A stretch of 64,000 bases of DNA from Odiellus spinosus (lineage: Eukaryota; Arthropoda; Arachnida; Opiliones; Phalangiidae). Both the position numbers and the translations under genes were made by a program. Below the pieces are notes generated by a model. The model was given only the letters and a program-made list of their open reading frames with translations, did no database searches and was not told where the DNA came from. Shown piece after piece: positions 21,233-34,597 of this stretch (the first letter of the stretch is position 1; each line of letters begins with the position of its first letter). Location of the stretch: contig OY987228.1 in assembly GCA_963920705.1 (NCBI GenBank), forward strand, positions 1,178,001 to 1,242,000. The letters are read 5' to 3'.

Positions 21233-21568
21233 CAGAAGCCGATGAAACCCTCCTTTGAAGTCTATTACTCCCGGGTCTTGTCTACCCCTCTCTCAATGGG
21301 TTATTCTCAAAAGGCGCGATTCGTACGCCTCCTAACGGTAGATGTTTTCGAAGCGGGAGTTCGTCGAGCGAATATCTCTAGCAGCCTTGGAGTTCGTCCA
21401 AAAACGTCGTCGGTTGTGGAGAGAGAGAATTTCTAACTTTCCGTAGACAGGGGGGATGAAGTAGGACCTCTTCTAACTCGTAAAATTGGAAATTTTACCC
21501 ATACAGATAGGAGCGCTATATGGAACATTGGAGTAGTAGACTTCAAAGGAGGGTTTTATCGGCTTCTG
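21233..21568. mobile_element. 336-bp MITE (right arm)
   Basis: Mirror of 5260-5595, with the flanking 7-bp duplication preserved (gtaatat on both sides). Confidence 0.85.
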
Positions 21569-21660
21569 GTAATATTTGATCTAATAACTTTCTCGAGCCC
21601 TAGTTAAAAGAGACTTTAGTGAGAAACAAACATTTTTGCCGGTTTCTGCATGTTATGTCT

Positions 21661-21852
21661 TTTTACCTCCCCGACTGAACTTAAGTTCAGGGGGAGGTTT
21701 TACACTGGTCGTGTCTGTGTGTGTGTGTCACTTCCGGCGTACACTACTTCCGGTGTAACCGGATATCAAGTGACCTAGCTCGTGGAGCAAAAAGTCTAGA
21801 GACCAGCTTATCGTTCAATTCCGAGGAATTACCTCCTTTAAGCGTGGCTGCA
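21661..21852 (-). repeat. Second repeat A 3' end (right arm)
   Basis: Mirror of 4976-5167; the stem-loop is at 21666-21697. Confidence 0.8.
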
Positions 21853-21991
21853 CAAGATATTTTTGGTGAGTTATATAATAGTTTTCTCATTATTTTAGCA
21901 TTCTTAATCGATTAAAAATAGGTTTTTTCGGCCTTTCATTCTCCGTTTAAGCTAGCCTGGCTATTTATTCATACCGTTATTACGCTCTTTT
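21853..21991 (-). repeat. Repeat B segment (right arm)
   Basis: Mirror of 4837-4975. Confidence 0.8.
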
Positions 21992-24368
21992 TACCTCCCC
22001 GATTGAACTTTAGTTCAGGGGGAAGTTTTACACTGGTCGTGTGTGTGTCACTTCCTGTGTAAGCAGATATCCTGTGTAAACGGGAATCACGTGACCTAGC
22101 TCGTGGAGCCAAATGTCTAGAGACGTAATCATGCCAGCTTATCGTTCAATTCCGTTTAACGGGAATTACCTCCTTTAAACGTGGCTGCCACATTGAGTTT
22201 CAGGTGTCGTGCAATTATATACAACAGGACGTCTCCAATTGCATATTTTCGCATTTCACCATCCACTTTACGGTCAAACCTCGATGCTGTACAGTTGAAG
22301 GCGATTATAAGCAATGGGACGTCTCCCACTGTTATAATCACCTTCGACCATACCTACACCAAGGTCCAACCTCCAGTTTCCGATCTCAGCGGGCCATACT
22401 AGCAAGTAGTCCCTCACTAATATGGTCCTCATCAATCTTCCACTCTCCAAACATCGCCCCACCAATGGGTAAATTAGCTTTGCGAACCAAGCGCCTAGAG
22501 ATCAAGAATCAACAAGACATTGAAGGGAGGGGGTTTTCCTCTCAACTTCATGGACACATCACTCGATTAATAAAGGCTTTCGAAGGGTTTATATACTACC
22601 TTTTTGGAATGAATGCAAATTAGGCTTATGGTGTGATATCGTTTACGGAAATGAAACGCAATATTAATTTATATTATAATTAAAATTATCAATATGGTTA
22701 AACTTAATCTAATTAATAATTCAGTTGAAAATAAATTTAAAATTCGAGATAGTTTAAAAGATATTTAAGAGATTGTGCAAAAATTTAAAGAAATGTGACC
22801 GTTTAATACCAGCTTGAGTTGGCAGCACACGCTAAGCTATTTTCTATATATATCATTTAGTCAAAAAAGCAAAGGTATAACGGGCAGTATAGGTTTAGGC
22901 TTAATGCAAACTTGGGGTGGATTGAAGAATCTATATAAAGGTGCGTTTACGCGGGTATCCAAGATTGAAACGACATAATTTAGATAAGAGATAATATACT
23001 ATATAACATAATAACTTCGATTATACTCGGTACAATTTTAACCAGTTCAAGGGTAATTGGTGTATAAGGCTTAAAGCTGAGGCGGATTGATACAAAATGT
23101 TAAACCTCTTAAGAAAAATAAAAGTCGTGAAAACTCTCCTTGAACAGAAGTAGAGTAGGTGTTTAAAAAACAATAAAATACACCGATTTGAATAAAAAAT
23201 GGACATCTGATGTTGGAAAAAACAAAAATAGGCTTCAATTTTCTCCACTATAAAACCAAGAAAAATTTCCGATAAATTTCATAATGAAAAGCAGCCGCAT
23301 ATAGTAAACTTCGTTAGCGGACCAGGAGACGAGACGAAACGAAAGAGAGCTGCAATGACTTAAGTGAAATGATCAAGCAATGACTTAAGTGAGATGATCA
23401 ACCAGCGCTGAATGTCATCACCATTTAAAGTCAACAGAGCAACGACCCGGCTTTCATTTATCACCAGAAAATGACGGCCTGGCTACGAAGAATTGAAACA
23501 TGCGAAGCAGTGAGTGTTTTCAGACTTGAAATATGAGATACCTACAGTCAGTAAAAGCTCGACAGTTCTTCATACAAATACGTTATTCTCAACATAAAAA
23601 GAGCTTTTCAAGTATAAATACTAACGGTATGGAAATTAATCTATTTTTAGTCATTAAGATATTTTTTTATCATAGGAATGGAAACTGACGTCTTGTCAGC
23701 GGGTTTGTAAAATAACCTCTCTCGACCAGCTCCATCCTTGGATTCTTCCAATGACTGGGATCACTCGTATGATGAAAAATTCAGCAATGGTCATCTATTA
23801 GCACGTCACAACAAGAATTTCAGACGAAAACGGTACCGGAAGTAATTGTCAATCATCTACCGACAATGGATTGTAAATAGAACATTGTCTAGAATATTTC
23901 ATTGTTTTGTCCAAGAGGAGTTTGCTACCGTATCTTTGTCGTTGTAATTTCTAATCTACTTTGCTATCCCAGACTGAATCATTCGTCTTATTAAATCAGT
24001 GGATTATCATTGATAATGACACAGTACAGCCTATACTGATGTGTTAATTTATATTTCAAGAATTTGTATTTTTTATATTTACTTGGAAAATAAACAATTC
24101 ATTTGGTGTGTCTAATTAATAGGACTACGTCCTGCTGCACATAATTATGAGTAACGCAGGACAACCTTTTTTATTCTGATTCCTTGAGGTTAAGGGAAAG
24201 TGCTTTACTCCGTAACGTAGATGGGAAATTGAAAAGTGAATCAAAAGCACCCTGTTACTTCTACTCTTTCAATACACTACATTTCTTTTCATCTTTTATT
24301 TAAGGTAGGCTTAGGTTAGATTAAGTTAACGTCGGCGTCGGGGATGTAATATTTTGGTTTCCCAACTT
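21992..24368 (-). repeat. Repeat A copy 1' (right arm)
   Basis: Mirror of 2460-4836, with the same TATA box, hairpins and terminal stem-loop (21994-22025). The arm continues 165 bp beyond the 5' end of repeat A to 24533. Confidence 0.85.
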
Positions 24369-24533
24369 GTCATTGATAGCGGTGTTTGAAGAAACGACTA
24401 GTAAACTGGTTTAAAAGTTTGCCATTTATTGATATTAACTTAACACTGCTTGACTAAATTTAGTGGTGTTCAATTACATTAAAAACCGACTGCTAAACGA
24501 ACTGCACTTTACGGACTATTTTTGAGAGTTTTA

Positions 24534-25590
24534 AAAAAATACACTCTGAATTTGTCATTGATTCGTGAGATCCCCTTTTTCATCTAGATCTACAACAGAG
24601 TTGCAACATTTTGTACCGAATGAACATTCTGAGTTGAAAATTGTATTAAAAATATCAAACTGCGTATAAGAGTCTCCAAAGCTTTTTTTTCAAATTATTA
24701 GAATCTAAATTTTAAAACTCTGTAGTTGTTCTCAAGCTTTTCTCCATCAAACTTCATTGCGATGATTCTGCTGCTTTGTGTAATTCCACTTCGGGTAATT
24801 CTACTTTGTGCAGTTCCAAATCGTCATCCGGTAAATGTCTTCCCGTTGTTTGTGAGAGATTTGCCTCAGTTATGATTTACCTAAAATAGATTATTTACAT
24901 ATTAATACGAGTAATAATCCAAACCATGTTTTCTAGATTTACCTCGTTTAGCGAACGTTCCTTAAAAACTTTGGTTTTCAAAGGTGATTTCATAATCTTA
25001 CCACAATTTTGAATATGCCTCTAAAAATAAAACAAAATGTTAATAAAATTCGCATCACAAAAAGGTCCGATTGTGATTAACTATATATTCTCTCTCAATC
25101 AAAGATGTTTTGTTGGGTGTGGAAACTCAGCGGTAGGCATACCATCTGCAAAATGATCGCTAAAAATCTAGAAATTTTCATGGCCGTTAATAACCAGCTA
25201 GAACAAATGTTTAGTCATAGGCCTACATACCCTTGAGCGTTTCGTGGGTTGAAAATCTTTACGTCCAGTGACGTTAATCCAAATCCATCTTGCATTTTCT
25301 TTTTTTGGGAAAGGGGTGCAGGGAATTAATCAAGAGCATTCCTTATGAATTTTCTTGTGTATTTCACATGATGATGAGTTCTAAACTTTTAACTTCTTTT
25401 GGCAATTTTTACACGAACGTATCGCGCAAACTCTACCGCTTCCACTCACAATTATTACAAAACTTACCTAACTTTAGGTAAAAACCTTATAATAATGTAA
25501 TTATAATGTGTGTAGTGTGGAATCCACGTCTTTTAAGCCTCGCCTTGATAAGCTAGTGAACCGAACTGAATTCCCAAAAGCTGCGCTTTA
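24534..25590. other. No gene recognised
   Basis: Single-copy-looking AT-rich DNA outside the palindrome. The 63-codon frame at 25290-25481 has no supporting signal. Confidence 0.5.
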
Positions 25591-25629
25591 ATGGCGAATG
25601 GGGAAAAGAACTAGGGGTTGCGTAAAAGA

Positions 25630-26245
25630 GTGTATAGTATCTTTTGGCTGCGAGTCTATTTTAGCCTTCTGAGGTTAGAACTTTTAACGAATTGAAACGT
25701 AATATTCATTTAAATTAAAATTAAAACTATCTAAATGATTTAAGTTAATCTAAAAACCGATGTTGCTGAAAATTTAATTGAATATAAACCATATTTTCGA
25801 AGATATTCAATATTTTCTTATAGATTGATTAGATAAAGCGCGTTTTCACGGATGTCCAAGGCAAAATGACTTGATAAATATTAGATATAAAGCCGTGTTG
25901 ACACGAGTATCCAAGATAAAATCGAAATAAAGATTAGATATAAAGTCAAGTTCACACAGGTATCCAAGGTTAAAATAAAGATTAGATAAAAAGGTGCGTT
26001 CACACGGGTTTATAAGTTAAAAATAACGATCAGATATAAAGGCGCGTTCACACGGGTTTATAAGTTGACAAGTTGAAAATAATAAAGATACAATCACAAG
26101 GAAATAAATTAAGATTATATATAAAGGCGCGTTTATTAGTTGAAAATAAATATTAGATATAAAGCCGCGTTCACAAGTAGCCAAGTTTAAAAGAATAAAG
26201 ATAAGGTATAAAGACACGATCACACGGAAGTGGAAAAATGGAAAG
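25630..26245 (+). repeat. Minisatellite D (plus orientation), degenerate ~45-60-bp units
   Basis: Units of the type agatataaaggcgcgttcac plus acgggtatccaag, with an aaaataaagatta spacer, recur about seven times from 25835. The preceding 25630-25830 segment (agtatcttttggctgcgag, agccttctgaggtt) is also present, inverted, at 50500-50620. A single unit of the same type occurs inside repeat A (near 3850, 28475 and 55180). Confidence 0.7.
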
Positions 26246-27584
26246 TGAAAAATGTACAAGTTGGGAAACCAAAATATTAACTATCCGACAACGTTAACCT
26301 AACCCTACTTTAAATAAAAGCTGGACGTATGTAAAGAATTAGGATGAGTATATGGACCAGGGTGCTTAGATTGCTAGTAATTAATTTCTCCTCTATGTTA
26401 CAGTGTATAACAATTTTCTCACTATACTCAGAGTACTCAAATTTCCTATGATCTTATTTTATGTCAGGTCGTAGGATGAGTAGAGACTCGCACAATGAAA
26501 TGTTTATTTTAACTGTAAATAAGTGGAATACAAATTCTAGCAATATAAATAAATACATCGGTATCATTAGGCTGGACTGCGGAATTATATTTTGTTAATC
26601 CAATGATTTGATAAAAACGAATGATTCAGTCTGGAAGGGCTTCCGTCCGGAAGAGACGAAAATAAAACGACGGAGATTCTCCATCAAGCTACTCTTGGAC
26701 AGACCCAAGGTAATCTAGACTGCAAGTTCCATAAGCCCTTCCTCGGTAGATGATTGGCAATATTTTCGGTATTGATTTCGTCTGAATGATCTCAGTCATT
26801 GGAAGAATCCATGGATATAGCTTGTCAAAAAACGCTGGCAGGCTGACAAGACCTTCTTCTGCAGCCCTAAAATAAAAAAATATCTTAAAAAGCCTGAAAA
26901 AAAAGACTAAATTACATACCGGTGGAATTTACACTTGAATAGTTATTTTTATATGTGCCTGTAGGCATCTAACCTGTCGAGTCTCAAAACACTCGCTGCT
27001 TTATGTCCCAATTCTTGTGGCCAGGCCGTCTCTTCCTGCTGTCAAATGGAAATGGCACCAGTGAAGTTGCTCTGTTGACTTCAAATGGTGATAACATTCT
27101 GCGGTGGTGGATCTATATTGACAAGGTCTTCACGAAGTTTAACTGCTATTCAGTACTCCTAAACCTACAAATTATATTTAACTATAATTTATCTGAACGA
27201 TAGTAAAACACACAAACAGTCAATTACCATAAAAACTATCTCTATAAGGCCGACATCTTTAATCCAATAAAGGCATGACCTAAATCTTTATAGCTCTCTT
27301 ACTACCTCTGCCCTGCTCTGCTCTAACGAAGTTCACTGGACACGCCTGCTTTTAAAATGACTTTTTTCGGAAGGTTTCCAGGCTTTGATGTGAAGATAAC
27401 TCAAGCCTTTTTTTTTAGATTTGTTTTCTCGAATATCAAGCCTAAACCTACACTACCTTCCCTTGAACTTAGGCGCGTGCTGAACACTCAAGCTGATATT
27501 TAACACACAAAAGATATTTAATCCCTAGACCTTTCATTGTGCAATGTTCTTACAGAGACATAATAGACTAAATTAGCCACATTT

Positions 27585-27621
27585 CTAAGTAATGCGATAT
27601 AAATTCTATCGCATTACTTAG
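27585..27621. other. Perfect 15-bp stem hairpin
   Basis: CTAAGTAATGCGATA, a 7-nt loop (taaattc) and the exact complement TATCGCATTACTTAG. It lies in the stretch that copy 2 of repeat A has and copy 1 lacks. The stem is too short for a typical animal pre-miRNA; a tiny fold-back insertion is equally possible. Confidence 0.7.
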
Positions 27622-28817
27622 ACCCAAAAGATCGTGAGAAAGAGACCTCTTATCACCGAAATATAGGTGAGAAACGATTGCCGACATAATCTAAGACGAC
27701 ACCAACGCGCAAGCGAGAGGGGTCACCCATTGGTGCAGTGCCTCTTTGAGTACTGAATCTGTAAATTTCGTTTATATAAGCCGAAAAGAGATATATTATT
27801 AAAGCTAAAAAATCAAATGATAAGAAAATCTTGCCTGTTTTTTAATTACAGTGAATTAAGGTGAATTTAATGGGATATTCATGATATAATATAATATTCA
27901 AAATTAAAGGGCTGAAGAGGGCTAACAGAGTAGAAGAACCCAGTGAATGTAATTTTCCGTTATCGATAAAAAATACCATTAAAAATAGCTTATCTACAGT
28001 TTAATAAATTTAATTTTTGTTCATCAATTTAGAACCACTTAATAAAGCTCGGCTAGGTTTATGTTTTAACCATTTCATAGCCCATTCAGCCACCTTTCTC
28101 TCCATTACTTCATAAACCTTATCAATCTTTCATTATTGAAATCTTTGTTTAACCAAGAGAAGCACTCGTACTCAATAAACTGTACTTTCTCTCTATGAAT
28201 TTGAATTCAATGGATATTCCTTAATATTCTACTGTATAAGACACAAAATTTTTATTTACCATTTTGAAGCAATTAAAAAGCTCGGCTAAGCTAATGATTT
28301 CAAATTTTTGTAACCAATTCAGGCAACTTACTTTCTATTACTTCATACACCTTTCAATATTTCATTGTTTAAATCTGTGTTTAACTAGAGATACTCCCGT
28401 ACCCGAAAGAAGTCTTATCAAATTTTGTCAAAGTACCATTGTCTGTATTAATTCGAATTCAATAGACGGTGGGATCTTGGATACCCGTGTAAAAGCACCT
28501 TTATTCAGATTCTTCAATCCACCCAAAGTTTGTAGCAAGCCTATACTGCCCGTTAAACCTTTGCTTTTTGGACTAAATGATATATATGGAAAATATCTTA
28601 GCGCGTGCTGCCAACTCAAACTGGTATTAAACGGTCACATTTCTTTAAATTTTTGGACAATTTATTAAATATCTCGAATTTTAAAACGATTTTTCGACTA
28701 CATTATTAATTAGATTCAGTTTAACATTTTTCATATTTTTAATTACAATATAAATTAATATTGCGATATTGCGATATCACACCATAAGACCCATTTGCAT
28801 TCACTCTAGAAAGGTAG

Positions 28818-28825
28818 TATATAAA
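28818..28825 (+). promoter_or_regulatory. TATA box of repeat A copy 2
   Basis: TATATAAA in the context ggtagtatataaaccgttcg, the same position relative to the structured segment as in copy 1. Confidence 0.5.
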
Positions 28826-29412
28826 CCGTTCGAAATCCTTTATTAATCGATCGATGTGGCCATGAAGTTGGGAGTAAAACCATTTCCCTTCAATGTCTAG
28901 ACGATTCTTGCGCTCTAAGCACTTGGTTCCCAACGCTAATTTACCCATTGGTGGGGCGATGTTTGTGGTGGAAGATGATGTGGACCATATTAGTGAGGGA
29001 CGCCTCGCTAGTATGGCCTGCTGAGATCGGAAACTGGAGGTTGGACCTTGGTGTGACGATGGTCGGATATGATTTTAACAGTGGGAGACGTCCCATTGCT
29101 TATAATCGCATTCAACTGTCCAGCATCGAGGTTCGACCTTAAAGTGGATGGTGGAATGCGATAATATGCAATTGGAGACGTCCTGTTGTATATAATTGCA
29201 CGACACCTGAAATTCAATGTGGCAGCCACGCTTAAAGGAGGTAATTCACGTTAAACAGAATTGAACTGGCATGATTACGTCTCTATACTTTTTGCTCCAC
29301 AAGCTAGGCCACGTGATATCCGGTTACGCCGGAAGTGACAGACACGCAGACACACAGACACGATCAGTGTAAAATCTCCCCCTGAACTAAAGTTCAGTCG
29401 GGGGGGTAAAAA

Positions 29413-29925
29413 GACTAGCGTTTATCCAAAATCAGAATTCTACAACATCAATGGATAAACATGGCGTGAGTAATAAGTATACACAATTGCCAGACTTGAA
29501 TCTGACCAAGGATATTACGCGCTACTCGATCGGAAGCTCAAAAAGGAATCCTAATCATGTAAGAATTTTCAAACGACGTCTAAGCCCAACATTATAGAGC
29601 TTACCTTATTACGTAAATCACGTAGTAAAATAGTCTCTCTACTTCAAATGCACGCCAGATGCGCTATATCGATAATTACGATTCTCAAAATGTCGCCCTC
29701 AATAAATACGTGGATATTAAGATATGTAATGGCGAATATCTACTTTCGAGAGAATGTTATTCGTCCGATTAACAAATCCGATTTCGGCCAGAGGAAATTG
29801 AACCGTAATGTTAAACTTTAAAAATTAATTAAACCGTCAAAAAAGTATCCGCGATAATTATTTCAATAATTAGCCCTTGATAATGAGATCAATGCGGCCT
29901 TATGAGTGGTTTTTTTATCGATTCA
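29413..29925. other. No gene recognised
   Basis: AT-rich DNA between repeat A copy 2 and the tandem duplication; no supported feature. Confidence 0.5.
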
Positions 29926-32042
29926 TTATTGTTTAATCAGGCCTAGCTAATCTTGCAATTACAAACAAATACTAGACTAGAAATCAAGTTAAAACTTACC
30001 AAGAAGGATCAGTTCCTTCTTGAACTTACTCGGAAAATAGGCTTAGCAACATTCACGGAGATACTAAATCTCTTTGCCTATACGGAGTCACCGACCAACC
30101 GAATGTTATTGGAAATCTGAGGGGAGATCTCGCCTTAACTACGGCTCATTGCTCGATGACCCACCAATGCGAAGAAATTCAGCTAAGCCTATTTTCCGGA
30201 TTAAGTTTTATTTTGATTTTTTGTAATTTTTTTATCGGTGGATAGGCGTATTTAAACGATAAGGAATCGATAAAAAAATCTCGTTGTTAGGTCGCATTCT
30301 CATGGCGTACGACGTTACGCATCCCAAATTGGGGCAACGTTCATTAACTGTCAACGGGAAGCATCCGGTTTTAGAAAATAATTTTTCGTTGACTATTTTT
30401 TGAAACGCTATGTCAGAAGTTTTTGAGGGAATTTTTTGATAAGTTGTAAAAATGCCGTTTCAATCTCATGCCAAAGACTTAAATAGCCATCGGAACTACC
30501 CAAAAAATAAATTAAGCTTTCGACATCACTCTTAACACATGTCATAATTTTGGTTATAATCTATCCCGCAAAGATCCAACTCATTAAATTAGAACAAAAA
30601 ATCAAACCGCCCACCATTTTTACATCATCATTCCGTTGATCAACGAAAAAATCGGCTCTTCCAGCGGTCCGCGGATGACCTCCTTGACTGCCCCATGAAC
30701 AACGTGACGTTGAAACCGGAAATGCAGAAATACCCATCCATTGAGTGTTACTGAACCTAGCCGAGGGGGTTAAGTGAGTGTAAGATACTCAGACATCAAA
30801 TCCGCCGTCAATGACAATGACGTAGATTTGTAATTAATAGGAACTTTAAAATAATAAAAAATACACGTTTCGTGCGATCCCTTTAAAGAGAGAATGCACC
30901 TAATAACAAGTGATTTTTTTCGATTACTTATCGTTTAAATAAAATTTACAAAACAAATATTAAACTAGAAATAAATTTAAAACTTCCCCTTAAAATGCCT
31001 TAGCTTTATTCATGGGGATCCTGAATTGCCTGCCATGAAAGGTTTAGCGACCAGTGAGCAAATACCCGTAGGTCACGCGAGATTTCCACGAGACCAAGGG
31101 AGAATGCGACCTAACAACGAGATCGCATTCTCCCTTTAAAAAGGAGGCCGGTGGAATAATACGCTAATACTGTAAGCCTATTTATTCACCCGTAAGTTAC
31201 AAACGAGGGTCCTTTTAGTGTTACGCTTATGACTGGCCAATCTCGCGACTCAACTCCATCTAGTGGTGTGAGCTTGAAACTCTCCCAATGCATGCTAGGA
31301 TATCCTGTTTCCTGTCAAGAGGAATGAGGTGGGGTAGGAGGTAGGGAGAATTAACCAGGGTTTTCCGCGAGGTGGCCTAGGGCTTCAAATTTCTATCTCT
31401 CTCTCCTGTATTGTGCTGAATATGAAGGGTTCTATGGGGAACTCAAACTTTCTGGTGAAGAATTAATAGGCTTATGCTAATACCAAAATCTGAAACATTC
31501 TCGGATTGACACGCGAAGACATTTTCAGATATATATTGGCGTAGTATGGCGGGACTTTCTGTAGTTTAGCAAAAGAGAACAGTGCGATGACGTGTAGGGT
31601 CGCGGAGGATTATTATTAATTAATGGCGATTATAAAATAAAAATTCCATATTAAGCCAGCGTGAGAAATCGGTGTCAGGCTGACGTTTCGGGGAGAATGT
31701 AGCCTAAAATCGAGCGATATTTAATTTATTCCTTATTGTTTAAATAGGCCAAATACACTAGTCCCCCAAGAATTTCCGTTTCTTGTCACCTGTGTTTCGT
31801 TTGAGGATTATCGGGATATTATTGGCTACCGTCGCCTTCGGCGTCGAGCTCTATCGCGACGAAAACGTGTCAAAGTAGCACCACATCACTCGATTGGAAT
31901 AAAAAAAAAAGCGTAATAACGGTATGAATAAATAGCCAGGCTAGCTTAAAGGGAGAATGAAAGGCCGAAAAAACCTATTTTTAATCGATTAAGAATGCTA
32001 AAATAATGAGAAAAACTATTATATAACTCACCAAAAATATCT
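29926..32042 (+). repeat. 2,117-bp tandem unit, copy 1
   Basis: It runs from ttattgtttaatcaggcct to ccaaaaatatct and is followed directly by copy 2. The unit has no open frame of note. It contains internal divergent repeats (blocks beginning cgattcattattgtttaa, cgattacttatcgtttaa and ttattccttattgtttaa), an inverted motif pairing gggagaatgcgacc with cgcattctccc near 31095-31140, and repeat B at its end. Confidence 0.95.
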
Positions 32043-34159
32043 TTATTGTTTAATCAGGCCTAGCTAATCTTGCAATTACAAACAAATACTAGACTAGAAA
32101 TCAAGTTAAAACTTACCAAGAAGGATCAGTTCCTTCTTGAACTTACTCGGAAAATAGGCTTAGCAACATTCACGGAGATACTAAATCTCTTTGCCTATAC
32201 GGAGTCACCGACCAACCGAATGTTATTGGAAATCTGAGGGGAGATCTCGCCTTAACTACGGCTCATTGCTCGATGACCCACCAATGCGAAGAAATTCAGC
32301 TAAGCCTATTTTCCGGATTAAGTTTTATTTTGATTTTTTGTAATTTTTTTATCGGTGGATAGGCGTATTTAAACGATAAGGAATCGATAAAAAAATCTCG
32401 TTGTTAGGTCGCATTCTCATGGCGTACGACGTTACGCATCCCAAATTGGGGCAACGTTCATTAACTGTCAACGGGAAGCATCCGGTTTTAGAAAATAATT
32501 TTTCGTTGACTATTTTTTGAAACGCTATGTCAGAAGTTTTTGAGGGAATTTTTTGATAAGTTGTAAAAATGCCGTTTCAATCTCATGCCAAAGACTTAAA
32601 TAGCCATCGGAACTACCCAAAAAATAAATTAAGCTTTCGACATCACTCTTAACACATGTCATAATTTTGGTTATAATCTATCCCGCAAAGATCCAACTCA
32701 TTAAATTAGAACAATAAATCAAACCGCCCACCATTTTTACATCATCATTCCGTTGATCAACGAAAAAATCGGCTCTTCCAGCGGTCCGCGGATGACCTCC
32801 TTGACTGCCCCATGAACAACGTGACGTTGAAACCGGAAATGCAGAAATACCCATCCATTGAGTGTTACTGAACCTAGCCGAGGGGGTTAAGTGAGTGTAA
32901 GATACTCAGACATCAAATCCGCCGTCAATGACAATGACGTAGATTTGTAATTAATAGGAACTTTAAAATAATAAAAAATACACGTTTCGTGCGATCCCTT
33001 TAAAGAGAGAATGCACCTAATAACAAGTGATTTTTTTCGATTACTTATCGTTTAAATAAAATTTACAAAACAAATATTAAACTAGAAATAAATTTAAAAC
33101 TTCCCCTTAAAATGCCTTAGCTTTATTCATGGGGATCCTGAATTGCCTGCCATGAAAGGTTTAGCGACCAGTGAGCAAATACCCGTAGGTCACGCGAGAT
33201 TTCCACGAGACCAAGGGAGAATGCGCCCTAACAACGAGATCGCATTCTCCCTTTAAAAAGGAGGCCGGTGGAATAATACGCTAATACTGTAAGCCTATTT
33301 ATTCACCCGTAAGTTACAAACGAGGGTCCTTTTAGTGTTACGCTTATGACTGGCCAATCTCGCGACTCAACTCCATCTAGTGGTGTGAGCTTGAAACTCT
33401 CCCAATGCATGCTAGGATATCCTGTTTCCTGTCAAGAGGAATGAGGTGGGGTAGGAGGTAGGGAGAATTAACCAGGGTTTTCCGCGAGGTGGCCTAGGGC
33501 TTCAAATTTCTATCTCTCTCTCCTGTATTGTGCTGAATATGAAGGGTTCTATGGGGAACTCAAACTTTCTGGTGAAGAATTAATAGGCTTATGCTAATAC
33601 CAAAATCTGAAACATTCTCGGATTGACACGCGAAGACATTTTCAGATATATATTGGCGTAGTATGGCGGGACTTTCTGTAGTTTAGCAAAAGAGAACAGT
33701 GCGATGACGTGTAGGGTCGCGGAGGATTATTATTAATTAATGGCGATTATAAAATAAAAATTCCATATTAAGCCAGCGTGAGAAATCGGTGTCAGGCTGA
33801 CGTTTCGGGGAGAATGTAGCCTAAAATCGAGCGATATTTAATTTATTCCTTATTGTTTAAATAGGCCAAATACACTAGTCCCCCAAGAATTTCCGTTTCT
33901 TGTCACCTGTGTTTCGTTTGAGGATTATCGGGATATTATTGGCTACCGTCGCCTTCGGCGTCGAGCTCTATCGCGACGAAAACGTGTCAAAGTAGCACCA
34001 CATCACTCGATTGGAATAAAAAAAAAAGCGTAATAACGGTATGAATAAATAGCCAGGCTAGCTTAAAGGGAGAATGAAAGGCCGAATAAACCTATTTTTA
34101 ATCGATTAAGAATGCTAAAATAATGAGAAAAACTATTATATAACTCACCAAAAATATCT
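32043..34159 (+). repeat. 2,117-bp tandem unit, copy 2
   Basis: It is almost identical to copy 1. I saw only a few substitutions (aaaaaatc/aataaatc near 32712, gaatgcgacc/gaatgcgccc near 33226, gaaaaaacc/gaataaacc near 34085). Near-identity implies a recent duplication or an assembly duplication. Confidence 0.95.
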
Positions 34160-34475
34160 TGTTATTTTACAATCAATTTCCAAAGTTACGAAACTTGAAG
34201 ATCCTATGCTCGGTGAACTAGGCGAGCACGACTTGTATTTATTTTAATATTCGTGGCTGTTCTTATCGCCTATCACGAGCAAGTACACGTATTTTATCGT
34301 CAGCCACTCAGAACGCGCGAAACTAGCGCAATGAATTTCTACGCAACTTTACTTTTGTTTACGTCTTTCGTGCCTATTTCAACGAGTTTTGACCTAATAT
34401 CCAAGTAAATTAACTAAAGTAAGTTGTTTTTTCTGACGATTTTAAATTTATACTAGTTTTTAAAATCAAATTAAA
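34160..34475 (+). repeat. Repeat B, downstream part
   Basis: From gttattttacaatcaat through cgaaacttgaagat, gcacgacttgtattt and tttacttttgtttacgt to atttatactagttttt. The same order recurs at 48166-48480. Together with the 139-bp upstream segment it forms a unit of about 450 bp lying just upstream of the THAP relic, so it may be that transposon's terminal region. Confidence 0.7.
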
Positions 34476-34597
34476 ATAATTATTCATATTTGGCGGAATA
34501 TTTAGGGATTCTTTTGAAATTTCCATATTCAAGTCCAAGGCTTCATACATTCAAAGAATAAAATTACATTATAGCACTTATTCAAGATCAGCTTAAT

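Larger units (their letters stand above)
13515..24533 (-). repeat. Right arm of giant inverted repeat (11.0 kb)
   Basis: Reverse complement of 2295-13314. Relative to the left arm it has a 16-bp deletion at about 20942 inside the membrane-protein exon, a 21-bp tandem duplication at about 19855-19876 (the attttt-cggtaatttaagaat word repeated), a shorter AAT run and single-base changes. Outside 24533 the sequence continues as aaaaaatacactctg, unrelated to the left flank. Confidence 0.97.
26258..29412 (+). repeat. Repeat A copy 2 (full length, with extra DNA)
   Basis: It starts aagttgggaaaccaaaatatta after AC, as in copy 1, and ends with the stem-loop (29375-29406) and taaaaag. It is about 0.8 kb longer than copy 1, mostly because of the 27520-28250 region. 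The TATA box is at 28818-28825 and the GAGACGTCC hairpins at about 29070-29195. Frames such as 28264-28668 are not conserved in other copies. Confidence 0.8.

Noticed and set aside
22204..22623. 139-codon open frame (and mirror 4205-4624) as a protein gene
   Set aside because: It lies antisense to the structured part of repeat A and is not conserved in the copies at 28750-29230 or 55550-55950.
24534..24570. Mariner terminal repeat at the right palindrome edge (atacactctg)
   Set aside because: Only a vague likeness to TACAGGGTGTT; no transposase or TA duplication beside it.
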